A stretch of 12,671 bases of DNA, taken from the NCBI GenBank assembly GCA_002404675.1, contig DHKE01000060.1:1-12671 (forward strand). Reading direction: 5' to 3'. A program made the translations under genes and the position numbers. Of the stretch, positions 1 to 7,567 are shown piece after piece. Origin of the DNA: Porphyromonadaceae bacterium UBA4702 (GTDB lineage: Bacteria; Bacteroidota; Bacteroidia; Bacteroidales; Muribaculaceae). The notes below the pieces were generated by a model. That model had not been told where the DNA came from and made no database searches. It saw nothing but the letters and a program-made list of their open reading frames with translations. How positions within the stretch are numbered: the stretch's first letter is position 1; every line of letters begins with the position of its first letter.

Positions 1-880
1 ATGTCAGCTTGCTTGCCTCCACCTGCTTGTCGAGCAGCTGGTATTCGTATGTCTGGCCAACTGCCGATTCTGGAGCGCGGAACAGGCCTTGCGGACTGCC
101 GGGCGCCGCGAGCGTCTTGTTGTCAGCTCCGACCGGGCGGACATAGCTGATGTCAACAGTGCCGAGGGGGTGTCCCATTGCCTGCGCCAGCAAGTCGCGG
201 AGTGAGAAGACCGCATTTTCGACCTGAATACGTGTTGTCTTGAACTCGTTCCGGCGCAGTTGCACCTGCAGCAAGTCGTTCCGGTTGCGCACGCCGGCAT
301 CGACAGCTGCCTGAACATCTTTGACCAGGTTGGCGAGCTGGCGGTCAAGCGTGTCGAGTGTCACGAGCTTTTCCTTGAGCATCACTATCTGCCAGTAATA
401 CTGCTCGGTGGCGAGGCGGATTTCGTTTTCGGTCAAGCAGCGTTGCAGCTTGGCAGCCTCCTCCCCTACCGCCGCGAGCTTGTTGCCGTTGATGATTTGC
501 CCACCAGCAAATATGGGCTGCAAGGCGGAGATGCCGGCTGCCACGCCGTCCTTGGCAAACGAAAATCCGAGTCCCATGACATTGACCTGAAGCAGTCCCT
601 TGTCCGTCACGAAACCGCAGCCCATGGCTTCAACGGTCGGGAAGAACTTGGTCAGAGCCTCTTTGCGCTGCTCTGCGGAAATGGCAATCTCGTTGTTGGC
701 ATTGCGCAGCTTAATGTTGTTGCGTGCTGCCTCATCAAGGCACTCATCGAGCGTATACAGCTTAGCGTGTTCGGTCATAACACTGTCCTGTGTCGTTTTA
801 GCATCGACCGGCAATCGGAGCAAAGCCGCTCCGCAGAGCAACAGCACAATGTATTTAGTTTTCATCATCAGTTTCATCAT
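1..880 (-). CDS. TolC-family outer-membrane efflux channel (3' end cut by window edge)
   Basis: This is the outer-membrane channel of a tripartite RND efflux system, expected to form a trimeric beta-barrel and alpha-helical tunnel that docks on the fusion protein and pump encoded just upstream. About 293 codons are visible before the left edge; full-length family members are usually 420 to 500 residues, so the second half is missing. After a signal peptide (hydrophobic run YIVLLLCGAALL) comes the usual start of the first OEP repeat, LYTLDECLDEAARNNIKLRN, followed by the conserved QPIFAGGQIINGNKLA segment and long heptad-like helices around EQYYWQIVMLKEKL and AGVRNRNDLLQVQLRRNEF. The frame has no stop through to base 1. 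The start is uncertain: in-frame ATGs lie at 880, 877, 868 and 865, all inside the end of the pump gene and none with a clear ribosome binding site. I chose the longest form. The overlap of 11 to 26 bases implies co-transcription and probable translational coupling. Confidence 0.93.
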   Translation of the reverse strand, partial: MMKLMMKTKYIVLLLCGAALLRLPVDAKTTQDSVMTEHAKLYTLDECLDEAARNNIKLRNANNEIAISAEQRKEALTKFFPTVEAMGCGFVTDKGLLQVNVMGLGFSFAKDGVAAGISALQPIFAGGQIINGNKLAAVGEEAAKLQRCLTENEIRLATEQYYWQIVMLKEKLVTLDTLDRQLANLVKDVQAAVDAGVRNRNDLLQVQLRRNEFKTTRIQVENAVFSLRDLLAQAMGHPLGTVDISYVRPVGADNKTLAAPGSPQGLFRAPESAVGQTYEYQLLDKQVEASKLT

Positions 881-3800
881 TAACTCGACAATCAACTGTT
901 TTCATTTCCGTTTTGTCCTTTCTGCCGAACGCCATAAGGTAGCCGACAGGGAGCACTGTCAATATGAAGAACATCGATATGAGCGCACCGTAACCGATGA
1001 CTGTACCCATGGGCATCCACAGCGTGCTTCCGCCGATTATCATAGGCACAACGCCCATTGACGCAGCTGCGGAAGTCAGGAATATCGGGCGCATACGGCG
1101 GCTTGCCGAGTGCCAAATGGCATCGCGGACTGTCATGCCCTCCTTGTAACGCAGTTCCTCGGCGTAGTCATACATGATGATGCCGTTTCTCACAATGATG
1201 CCCATCAGGCACACAAGCCCCAGCACACAAGTCACGCTGAACGAAACGCCCTGAATGGCAATGCCGGCAGCAGCGCTGAAGAGGGAGAACGTCATGGCGG
1301 TGAAGATGAGCAGCGAGAGGCTTATCTTGTGGAAGTGCGAGAGGAGTATGAAGAATATCATCACTGCAGCTACAACAAGGCCGGAAATCACTGCGGCCAT
1401 CTTGTCATTGTCGTCCTCATATTCACCGCCGAGGGTCATGTCAACGCCCTGTGAGAGCTGGACTTGCTTCAGTTTCTCCTGCATACGTTCAGACGCTGCC
1501 ATTGCGTTTACGCCGCGTTTCAAGTCAGCCATTACAGTAACCGTCGGTATGCCGTTGCGGCGCACTGTCTGGCCGTTTTCCACTGACGGCACAACGTCGG
1601 CGACCTGCCGCAGCGGGACGGTGTTCAGGCCTCCCAGCACCGGCACTCGCTCGTCAAGCAGGTTGTCTGTGGTGGAATGGTCAGCGCGTGTGCTTTTCAG
1701 CACCACGGGGACATCATTGTTGCCCTCCCACACATCAGCGACAGCCAAGCCGCTGCCGTAGCGCATGGTAACGAGAGTTTCGATGTCGGTATTGTCAATT
1801 CCGAGCCGTGAGGCTGCATCCTCCTTCAGTCTGACAGTCACCGACGTGAGCGGCTCGCGGAAGTCAGTGCGCACCAGTTTCATTTCGGGCATGGAGTGCA
1901 ATGCGGCCTTCACCTTTTCGGCATCTGCGGCAAGAGCATTCTTGTCCTCGCCGCTCAGCCGTATCTCTATCGGGCAGTTAGGCTCGTTGTATGTCAGTTG
2001 CTTGAACTTCACGACAGCTTCGGGGAAGACATCTGCGTACTTGTCGGCATACTCGTCGAGGACAGCCTCTGTAGCGTCTTCGCTCTCGGTATTGACGATG
2101 AACTGCGCATAGTTCTTGTCCGCTATCTGCGGGGCGTATGCCGTATGGAAGCGAGGGGAGGAACACCCCTGAAATGACGTGACCGACACCACGCGCTTGT
2201 CCTTGCGCAGTATTCGCTCAAGGCTGTCAGCCACCGATTGTGTCTTTGCCAGCGACGAGCCTGTCGGCAGGTATATCTCAACGGCAAACTGGTTTCGCTG
2301 CGCCTCGGGCATCATCTGCTGCGGAAGGCTGTTTATCCAGATTGCCCCGCAGAGTATGCCCGTTATGCCCAAAACGACCGTAGCCTTGCGGTGGTCGAAG
2401 CAGAAGGTCAGCAGTCGGTCATACCGCTTCTGTATCAGGTCGAGAAACGAGAACGCCTTCTTGCCTGTGCGTGGGTTCATCTTCTCTTTCAGCGGCTTGC
2501 GTATGCACCAGTACTGTATGGACGGAACGACAAGCGATGCGACCGCGAGCGACACGACCAGCACTATGCTGATAGCCCAGGGGAACGACAGGATAAAGTC
2601 GTACACCTGACCGGCGCATACGACGAGGAACGGGAAGAACGTGATGCTTATGGCGAGCGTAGCCGTGAATACTGACTTGAAGAAGCGCGTGGCACTGTTG
2701 ACGGCCGCATTCCAGCGGTCCACGCCCTCGCCAAGCTGCTCCAGGTAATTGTCGATGATGACGATAGCGTCATCGACTATCATGCCCAACGTGACTATGA
2801 GGGCAGCGAGGGTGACGGTATTCAGCTCGATGCCGAAAGCATAGTACAGCCCAAGCGAGGTGAATATGGTAATGGGAATGGTGGATGCTGCCACCAACGC
2901 CACGCGCATCGGCAGCAGGAGCATCACTACGAGGACGACCGCCACGATTGCTATGACTATCTCATGCAGGAAGTTGACGACGCTGTCCCCGACGACCTTG
3001 CTCTGGTCTGTGATGCGGCTGATGCTTACCTCCTGCGGCAGGGTCGGCTGGAACTCCTCCAACGCCTGGTCGACAGCGTTGCCCATCTCCACAACGTTCT
3101 CCCCTTTTTTCATCTCAACGCTAAGCAACAAGCACTTCTTGCCGTTGCTCGTGATGCGGCTCTCCGCCTCGGGGTATTCACGCTTGACGGTGGCGATGTC
3201 CTTCAGCCGGACATTCTCGCCGTCAGGGGAGCTGTAGACTATCTGCTGCCCGATGTCGTATATTGAGTTGAGCGATTTGGCGACATTGACAGGCATCGTG
3301 TATTCAATGCCGCGTATCCGTCCGCCTGATGCGGCAAACCCTTTCTTGGCAAGAGCCGTCGCCACCAGCTGGTCATTCAGCCCGTAGTTGGCGAGGCGGT
3401 CATTGTCGAGTATCACGGAAATCTGCTCCTGCTGCAAGCCGCTCACCGTGAGTCTCCCGACACTCGGGATAGCCCGCAGCTTGTCCTCCAGCCTGTCCAT
3501 ATAGTCCGACAGCTCACGGTATGTCTTCTCTTCGCTCTCCATGGCAATGAGCAGCGAGGAGGTGTCGCCGAAATCATCCTTGACAGCCACAGCCAGCACA
3601 TTCTTGGGCAGCTCGCCCTTGAACGTCTGCACGCCGTGCTTGAACTTGCTCCAGAACTCGTCCTTGTCATTGAGGTTGTCATTGAGCTGGACCATGATGT
3701 AGACTATGCCGTCGCGGCTCATGGAGTATGTCTTCTCCTTCTTGACCTCCTCAAAGCTGAATATGTAGTTCTCGAGCGGGCGTGTCACCTGCTCCTCCAT

Positions 3801-3986
3801 CTCCTTGGCGGTATTGCCGGGGGCGACGGCTACCACTATGCCCTGACGCACGGTGAAGTCCGGGAACTCGTTCTTCCGCATATTAGGAAGGCTGTAAATG
3901 CCGAAGGCAATCAGGCAGCACACCACCAGCACGACTATCTGCCGATAGTGCATTGCCAGCTCTACGGGGTTCATTTTCTTCTTCAT
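855..3986 (-). CDS. RND-family efflux pump, inner-membrane permease (AcrB-like)
   Basis: This is the proton-driven inner-membrane pump of the tripartite efflux system. At about 1043 residues it has the full family length. It shows the duplicated RND layout: a first membrane helix near residues 17–35, a large periplasmic loop to about 335, a six-helix bundle to about 495, helix 7 near 538–555, a second periplasmic loop to about 865, and a final helix bundle to about 1020. The helix-4 proton-relay motif GMIVDDAIVIIDN carries both aspartates (405/406). The helix-10 segment GIIVRNGIIMYDY has Arg where AcrB has Lys940, and RMRPIFLTS in helix 11 keeps the Arg matching AcrB Arg971. The segment GRIRGIEYTMPVN is in the usual place for the funnel region. 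The ATG at 3986 shares one base with the stop of the fusion-protein gene (TGATG); a GTG three bases upstream would also work. Substrates cannot be told from the sequence; drug or bile-type export is more likely than metal export because the pump is AcrB-like rather than CusA-like. Confidence 0.96.
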   Translation of the reverse strand: MKKKMNPVELAMHYRQIVVLVVCCLIAFGIYSLPNMRKNEFPDFTVRQGIVVAVAPGNTAKEMEEQVTRPLENYIFSFEEVKKEKTYSMSRDGIVYIMVQLNDNLNDKDEFWSKFKHGVQTFKGELPKNVLAVAVKDDFGDTSSLLIAMESEEKTYRELSDYMDRLEDKLRAIPSVGRLTVSGLQQEQISVILDNDRLANYGLNDQLVATALAKKGFAASGGRIRGIEYTMPVNVAKSLNSIYDIGQQIVYSSPDGENVRLKDIATVKREYPEAESRITSNGKKCLLLSVEMKKGENVVEMGNAVDQALEEFQPTLPQEVSISRITDQSKVVGDSVVNFLHEIVIAIVAVVLVVMLLLPMRVALVAASTIPITIFTSLGLYYAFGIELNTVTLAALIVTLGMIVDDAIVIIDNYLEQLGEGVDRWNAAVNSATRFFKSVFTATLAISITFFPFLVVCAGQVYDFILSFPWAISIVLVVSLAVASLVVPSIQYWCIRKPLKEKMNPRTGKKAFSFLDLIQKRYDRLLTFCFDHRKATVVLGITGILCGAIWINSLPQQMMPEAQRNQFAVEIYLPTGSSLAKTQSVADSLERILRKDKRVVSVTSFQGCSSPRFHTAYAPQIADKNYAQFIVNTESEDATEAVLDEYADKYADVFPEAVVKFKQLTYNEPNCPIEIRLSGEDKNALAADAEKVKAALHSMPEMKLVRTDFREPLTSVTVRLKEDAASRLGIDNTDIETLVTMRYGSGLAVADVWEGNNDVPVVLKSTRADHSTTDNLLDERVPVLGGLNTVPLRQVADVVPSVENGQTVRRNGIPTVTVMADLKRGVNAMAASERMQEKLKQVQLSQGVDMTLGGEYEDDNDKMAAVISGLVVAAVMIFFILLSHFHKISLSLLIFTAMTFSLFSAAAGIAIQGVSFSVTCVLGLVCLMGIIVRNGIIMYDYAEELRYKEGMTVRDAIWHSASRRMRPIFLTSAAASMGVVPMIIGGSTLWMPMGTVIGYGALISMFFILTVLPVGYLMAFGRKDKTEMKTVDCRVNDETDDEN

Positions 3987-5053
3987 CACCGCTTAGCCTT
4001 TACAGTAGTGCCTGTGCACACTTTCTGCTGCCCCTCGACTATCAGCCTGTCGCCGGGCTTCAGTCCGCTTGCAATCACGACCCCATCGGCGCGGAACTCG
4101 CCGCACACCACGGTGCGCCGGGCAGCCTTGCCCTTTTCGTCAACCCACACGAAGTTGCTGTTGTCGTCGCCGAGCTGGATTGCATTGGCTGGTATGACAA
4201 TCTCACGGCCTGTGTCAGTTTCCGGTTTCTGCGGCTTGGCCAGCCTCACGTCAGACACCATGCCCGGCAGCAAGTCGCGGCTTGGGCTGTCTATCCTTAT
4301 CTTGACAGCATACGAGCGCGACATGGCGTCGGCTATGACCCCCTTCTCGATTACACGCCCCTCAAACATCTTGTCGCCGAGTGCTTCGATGCGGATATTT
4401 GCGCGTTGTCCGACGCTGATGCCTGCAATCTCGCCTTCGGGCACTGATATTTTCACATTGAGGTTTCCGGTAGTCGCCAGTTTCGCCACAGGTATGCCAG
4501 GGCCTACATTCTGCCCAGGCTCGGCATACTTCTCTGATATGACACCCGAACATGGAGCGTACAGCTTGCAGTCCGCGAGGTTCTTGCGGGCTATGTTCTC
4601 GGCAGCCACGGCTTCCTGCAACGCGCTCTGCGCCTCGACCCACTTGATGTCGGGCAGACTCCCCTTGTCATGCAGCTGCTTGTACCGCTGATACGCATCC
4701 TCGGCCTGCGCACGTGCCGCATGAGCCATGTCATAGCTGTTTTTCAGCGACGAGGGGTCTACCGTGGCTATCAGCTGCCCTTTGCTGACACGGTCACCGG
4801 GCTTGACATTCAGCTGGCGGATTGTCCCTGCCACTGCGAAACTCAGAGCTGTACTTGCGTCCTCCTCCACAGTGCCGGAATATCCGTAGCTGTCTGCTGC
4901 GGAATGCTCGTTGCCTACTGTTATCTCCTTGACAACGACAGCGTCTTGAACTGCGCTGCCGCCCTCCCCCTTGTCGGTGCAACTTGCAAGCGATGCCACG
5001 GATATGATTGCAAGTGCTGCGGACTTGCTGCTGAATATGTATGTCGATTTCAT
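3986..5053 (-). CDS. RND efflux periplasmic adaptor (membrane-fusion lipoprotein)
   Basis: This is the periplasmic adaptor of 355 residues that bridges the pump and the TolC-like channel. The N-terminus is a lipoprotein signal peptide: MKST, a hydrophobic run, then lipobox LASC with Cys25 as the lipid-anchored residue. The split lipoyl (barrel-sandwich) domain is seen as VAGTIRQLNVKPGDRVSKGQ and, after a helical hairpin of roughly 70 residues, LYAPCSGVISEKYAEPGQNV. A beta-barrel region follows (LNVKISVPEGEIAGISVGQR), then a membrane-proximal domain ending in GLKPGDRLIVEGQQKVCTGT, typical of HlyD/AcrA-family adaptors. The open frame extends upstream to an ATG at 5161, but that extension would place 36 residues before the signal peptide and would start upstream of the predicted promoter, so the ATG at 5053 is preferred. 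It is the first gene of the efflux operon, and no TetR, MarR or AraC-type regulator lies beside it in the window. Confidence 0.95.
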   Translation of the reverse strand: MKSTYIFSSKSAALAIISVASLASCTDKGEGGSAVQDAVVVKEITVGNEHSAADSYGYSGTVEEDASTALSFAVAGTIRQLNVKPGDRVSKGQLIATVDPSSLKNSYDMAHAARAQAEDAYQRYKQLHDKGSLPDIKWVEAQSALQEAVAAENIARKNLADCKLYAPCSGVISEKYAEPGQNVGPGIPVAKLATTGNLNVKISVPEGEIAGISVGQRANIRIEALGDKMFEGRVIEKGVIADAMSRSYAVKIRIDSPSRDLLPGMVSDVRLAKPQKPETDTGREIVIPANAIQLGDDNSNFVWVDEKGKAARRTVVCGEFRADGVVIASGLKPGDRLIVEGQQKVCTGTTVKAKR

Positions 5054-5075
5054 TGCTCCGTTGTTATTTCTGCTG

Positions 5076-5106
5076 CAAAGTAAATGATTTGGCGCGAATT
5101 GGGAAA
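5076..5106 (-). promoter_or_regulatory. Predicted promoter of the efflux operon
   Basis: On the minus strand TTACTTTG (5076–5083) matches the Bacteroidetes -7 element TAnnTTTG at all but one fixed position. TTTC (5103–5106) sits where the -33 TTTG is expected, 19 bases away. The -7 box ends 22 bases before the ATG of the adaptor gene, giving a short leader. Aligned on its -7 box, the spacer carries ATTCGCGC in exactly the position seen in the promoter at 10085–10115. The consensus is established for the phylum; assignment here is by inspection only. I see no convincing hairpin-plus-T-run terminator for the preceding gene in 5054–5160. Confidence 0.55.
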
Positions 5107-5160
5107 ATACCGGCAGGTGGAAAAATTGTCCTGTTCGCGAAATCCTGTACAAAAGCATCA

Positions 5161-5553
5161 CTAAACATAATCCTGAATATTGTCCGCCTTGGCCGTTGTC
5201 ATCATTTCAGGGTTAGCCTCTCTGTCCCGTTTCGGGAGTTTCTTGGCGACTTCGGCATAGCTGTGGCGTATCATGACGCGGATGAGGGCATCTGGCAGCG
5301 AGCCGAACATGTCTATCTGGTTCCAGTGGGTTTTGTTCATGTGCCACGCGCCTGTGATTTCAGCATGGCGGGCGCGCAGCGCGACAGCATGTTCGGGCTT
5401 GCACTTGAGGACAAACCATTGTGGGTTCTCCAAGTCCAGCATCGCGAAAATCTTGCCCTTCACACGGAATGCCAACGAGGTTTCGTCAAACGGCAGATCC
5501 TCTGTCGCCAAGGGCAGCGACAGGCAGTATTCGCGTATAGTCTCAACGTCCAT
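5161..5553 (-). CDS. MmcQ/YjbR family protein
   Basis: This small cytoplasmic protein of 130 residues fits the MmcQ/YjbR family (PF04237), whose members adopt a double-wing fold and are often annotated as DNA-binding; no precise role is established. Family features are visible: the N-terminal helix MDVETIREYCLSLP, the strand region LPFDETSLAFRVKGKIFAML (about residues 20–39), the segment WFVLKCKPE, and the characteristic HMNKTHWNQI (71–80) followed by the C-terminal helix SYAEVAKKLPKR. The length is typical. It is the last gene of the eight-gene unit, 10 bases downstream of the FKBP gene. A weak GAGAAGAC precedes the ATG. There are 107 bases before the efflux operon, holding that operon's promoter. 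Nothing in the protein ties it to its envelope-protein neighbours. Confidence 0.88.
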   Translation of the reverse strand: MDVETIREYCLSLPLATEDLPFDETSLAFRVKGKIFAMLDLENPQWFVLKCKPEHAVALRARHAEITGAWHMNKTHWNQIDMFGSLPDALIRVMIRHSYAEVAKKLPKRDREANPEMMTTAKADNIQDYV

Positions 5554-5563
5554 GTCTTCTCAG

Positions 5564-5962
5564 TTATGCTATTGAAATCAGTTCGATGTCAAATATCAGC
5601 GTAGAGCCGGCAGGGATGCCGGGCTGCGCATACTTGCCGTAACCCAGTTCAGCGGGTATGTACACCTCCCAGCGGTCGCCGGCGCACATCTGCTGCACAG
5701 CAGCTACCCAGCCCCCGATAAGGTCGCGCAGCCGCATTGCCAGCGGCACGCCCCCTCGGCTGCTGTCAAACTTCTTGCCGTTTATGGTTTTGCCGGTATA
5801 GTGGGCGGTTATGACGCTGCCCAGCGTCGGGTGCTTGCCGTCGCCCTTGCCCTCGGCTATTACCTTGTAGCATACGCCACCGGGAAGCTGATGCACGCCC
5901 TCCTCCTTTGACTTGGCTGCGAGCCATTCCCTGTTGGCTTGTGCGTACTGTCGTTTGTTCAT
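5564..5962 (-). CDS. FKBP-type peptidyl-prolyl cis-trans isomerase
   Basis: This protein of 132 residues is predicted to catalyse cis-trans isomerisation of X-proline bonds during protein folding. The FKBP domain covers about residues 28–131. Counterparts of the FKBP12 pocket are present: Tyr55 (Tyr26), Phe65-Asp66 in KKFDSSR (Phe36-Asp37), Leu81-Ile82 and Trp85 in DLIGGW (Val55-Ile56, Trp59), Tyr108 in ELGYG (Tyr82) and Phe124 in TLIFDIEL (Phe99). An active enzyme is therefore expected. The N-terminal 27 residues are polar and helical (MNKRQYAQANREWLAAKSKE) with no signal peptide or lipobox, so it is probably cytoplasmic, unlike many Bacteroidales FKBPs that are exported. It starts 4 bases after the stop of the beta-barrel protein gene and ends 10 bases before the MmcQ-family gene. 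A role in folding the neighbouring envelope proteins before export is only a guess. Confidence 0.95.
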   Translation of the reverse strand: MNKRQYAQANREWLAAKSKEEGVHQLPGGVCYKVIAEGKGDGKHPTLGSVITAHYTGKTINGKKFDSSRGGVPLAMRLRDLIGGWVAAVQQMCAGDRWEVYIPAELGYGKYAQPGIPAGSTLIFDIELISIA

Positions 5963-5966
5963 GTCG

Positions 5967-6593
5967 TCAGAATGAATATGTCCCTGTCAACAGCACGGAG
6001 TGCGTCCTCTCGCCCTTGCAGCTCACGTCTGAATCCGAGGATTGGAAGCCGTCATAGAGGTAGAAGTTGGACTGCTTGTAAGACAAGGCTATCGAGAAGC
6101 GGTCGAAAGCCGCCTCGATGCCAGCCTCGCCGCGCCAGTAGAACCAGCGTGACTTGTATGACCCTGATGCGCCGGGTGAGAGCGTTATCCCCGGCGACGC
6201 GAACAGGTGGAAGTCTATGCCTGCGCTCTCGAGCGAGAACAGCCGGGGCGTGCGCACTACCACCGAAGGCGAGAACGTGAACCGTGCCGTGTAGTTGTCG
6301 TCGTTGTAATAATAGTAGTCGTCATACGACCCCCACGAGTTGATGATAAAGTCCGGCATCGAACTCAACTCCATTGGCAGCCCGATTTCCGCGCGCAATC
6401 CCACGTACGGTATCGGGAAATAGGCGATGCCGAAATCAATCTCGTAGTCATTGTCGCTTACGCCGAATGTCGCGGACGCTTTCCACGGCAGGTATGGCTC
6501 ATCCTCATATACCGTGTCGGCCATGCAGCACGCTGATGATGCGGCGAGCGCGGCTGCAAGGCAAATCCTCTTGGCATTTGTGAGCGTCGGCAT
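5967..6593 (-). CDS. Small outer-membrane beta-barrel protein, function unknown
   Basis: I do not recognise a specific family for this protein of 208 residues. It has a signal peptide (KRICLAAALAASSACCMA, probable cleavage after Ala25). The mature part alternates hydrophobic and polar residues with many aromatics, as in transmembrane beta-strands: ASATFGVSDNDYEIDFGIAYFP, YVGLRAEIGLP, ARFTFSPSVVV, IDFHLFASPGITL, RWFYWRGEAGIEA, RFSIALSYKQSNFYLY. It ends in LLTGTYSF, whose terminal Phe is typical of proteins assembled by the BAM complex. About eight strands would fit an OmpW/OmpX-sized barrel. A Tyr/Asp-rich stretch (SYDDYYYYNDDNY, residues 89–101) probably forms an extracellular loop. It lies 18 bases after the OmpA-family gene and 4 bases before the FKBP gene. 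The two cysteines at 22–23 do not form a good lipobox (SSAC), so a lipoprotein is less likely. Confidence 0.8.
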   Translation of the reverse strand: MPTLTNAKRICLAAALAASSACCMADTVYEDEPYLPWKASATFGVSDNDYEIDFGIAYFPIPYVGLRAEIGLPMELSSMPDFIINSWGSYDDYYYYNDDNYTARFTFSPSVVVRTPRLFSLESAGIDFHLFASPGITLSPGASGSYKSRWFYWRGEAGIEAAFDRFSIALSYKQSNFYLYDGFQSSDSDVSCKGERTHSVLLTGTYSF

Positions 6594-6611
6594 ACCCTTG
6601 TCCGTTGATTG

Positions 6612-7271
6612 TCAGAAAGCGATACGCCCCTTCTTGGCCATTTCCACCATTTTCTCCCCCGGGACGAGGTATATCTCAAGGCGGCGGTTCTTGCTGCGGT
6701 TGTCCATTGAGATATTCGGCGTGTCAGCCAGCGGGCGCGAGTCGCTCAATGCGTACGGGAACAGGTAGTCCGTGTTGAGGCCGGGCTGCTCCTCAAACCA
6801 GTCCGTTACGGCCAGCACACGGGATTCGGTTATCTGCTGGCGGTATACCGGCGAGCCGGTGTTGTCGGTATGCATGACCAGCATCACACGCCACATGTCC
6901 GGCTGCTTGAGGTAACGCTTCACAGGCTCGAGGTACTTGTGCGAGTCCTCGCGCAGCTCGGTGCTGTTGGGGGCGAAGAGCAGCGATGCCGGTATGGTGA
7001 TGAGCAGCACCTCCTTGTTGCGCAGGTTCTCGACCGTACAGGCGTTGTCGCTCTTGCCGTATACGCCTCGCAGCAGCACGTTGCGGGCTTCCTTCTCCTG
7101 GAACTTGCGCACCAGGTCGCCGGCCTTGCCCGTGTCCGTGGAGTTGAGCATCTGTATCCACGTCAGGTCTGCCAACGCCTCGGGGTCGCTCTGCGCTCCT
7201 GCTGCGACAGGCGTCAGCGCTGCGGCCAGCGCGATGAACGCCTTAGATATTGTTCTCAAGTGATTCCTCAT
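6612..7271 (-). CDS. OmpA-family peptidoglycan-associated protein
   Basis: This protein of 219 residues probably links the outer membrane or periplasm to peptidoglycan. It has a signal peptide (hydrophobic run FIALAAALTPVAAGA, cleavage after Ala26 at A-G-A), an N-terminal segment of unknown fold (about 27–85), and a C-terminal OmpA/MotB-like domain (about 88–205). That domain shows LLFAPNSTELREDSHKYLE, then MHTDNTGSPVYRQQITESR and NRSKNRRLEIYLVP. Asp136 and Arg151 match the diaminopimelate-binding Asp and Arg of OmpA. There is no N-terminal barrel and no lipobox. The start at 7271 is chosen because AAAGGAG lies 9 bases upstream and it begins the signal peptide directly; the longer frame to 7292 would start at TTG. 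The gene overlaps the end of the preceding small gene by 29 bases, which implies translational coupling. Confidence 0.9.
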   Translation of the reverse strand: MRNHLRTISKAFIALAAALTPVAAGAQSDPEALADLTWIQMLNSTDTGKAGDLVRKFQEKEARNVLLRGVYGKSDNACTVENLRNKEVLLITIPASLLFAPNSTELREDSHKYLEPVKRYLKQPDMWRVMLVMHTDNTGSPVYRQQITESRVLAVTDWFEEQPGLNTDYLFPYALSDSRPLADTPNISMDNRSKNRRLEIYLVPGEKMVEMAKKGRIAF

Positions 7272-7563
7272 ATTCCAATTCTCCTTTGACAATGTCGGCT
7301 ATGTCTGCCGAGGGGATGTCGAGTTCTTCGTCCTCGCGCACCTGTGCCTTCACATAGTCGATCAGCTCATCGACGTTGAGGAGTTCCTCCTCGCCCTCGA
7401 TGTCATTGAGCGACAGCATTCCCTTGCTCTCGTAGAAGTCCCATATCAGGTCAGCCACACAGAGTATGTCGTTGTCCGTATACTTCTCCTGTCTGTTTTC
7501 GCCCAGATAGTTGCGGATATATTCAACCGCATTCTCCTCGTTGTATCCTATGTCAATGCCCAT
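7243..7563 (-). CDS. Conserved hypothetical acidic protein following rimM
   Basis: This protein of 106 residues is strongly acidic and predicted soluble, with no signal peptide or membrane segment. Recognisable stretches are GYNEENAVEYIRNYL, YTDNDILCVADLIWDFYESKG (residues 28–48), LNVDELIDYVKAQVRED and the C-terminal DIPSADIADIVKGELEYEESL. The predicted content is nearly all helical. From memory, similar short proteins containing the YTDNDILCVADLIWDFYE region occur in Bacteroidales, but I know of no assigned function and cannot verify its spread here. It begins 4 bases after the rimM stop and its 3' end overlaps the OmpA-family gene by 29 bases, so it is part of the same operon. The overlap could make OmpA-protein synthesis depend on its translation. 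Confidence 0.85.
   Translation of the reverse strand: MGIDIGYNEENAVEYIRNYLGENRQEKYTDNDILCVADLIWDFYESKGMLSLNDIEGEEELLNVDELIDYVKAQVREDEELDIPSADIADIVKGELEYEESLENNI
7281..7287 (-). promoter_or_regulatory. Strong Shine-Dalgarno site inside the upstream gene
   Basis: AAAGGAG on the minus strand lies 9 bases before the ATG at 7271 and within the last codons of the small acidic gene. It is the clearest ribosome binding site in the window, where most genes have none, and it decides the start of the OmpA-family gene against the upstream TTG at 7292. Confidence 0.7.
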
Positions 7564-7567
7564 AACG

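Noticed and set aside
3636..4691. Plus-strand open frame of 351 codons
   Set aside because: It is antisense to the RND pump and adaptor genes, with no recognisable domain, and is explained as a shadow frame.
5084..5160. Terminator after the MmcQ-family gene
   Set aside because: Only weak four- to five-pair stems near an AT-rich run were found; none looks like an intrinsic terminator.
5054..5161. Upstream extension of the adaptor gene to an ATG at 5161
   Set aside because: It would put 36 unrelated residues before a clear lipoprotein signal peptide and would start upstream of the predicted promoter.
7272..7292. TTG start for the OmpA-family gene at 7292
   Set aside because: The ATG at 7271 has AAAGGAG at good spacing and begins directly with the signal peptide.
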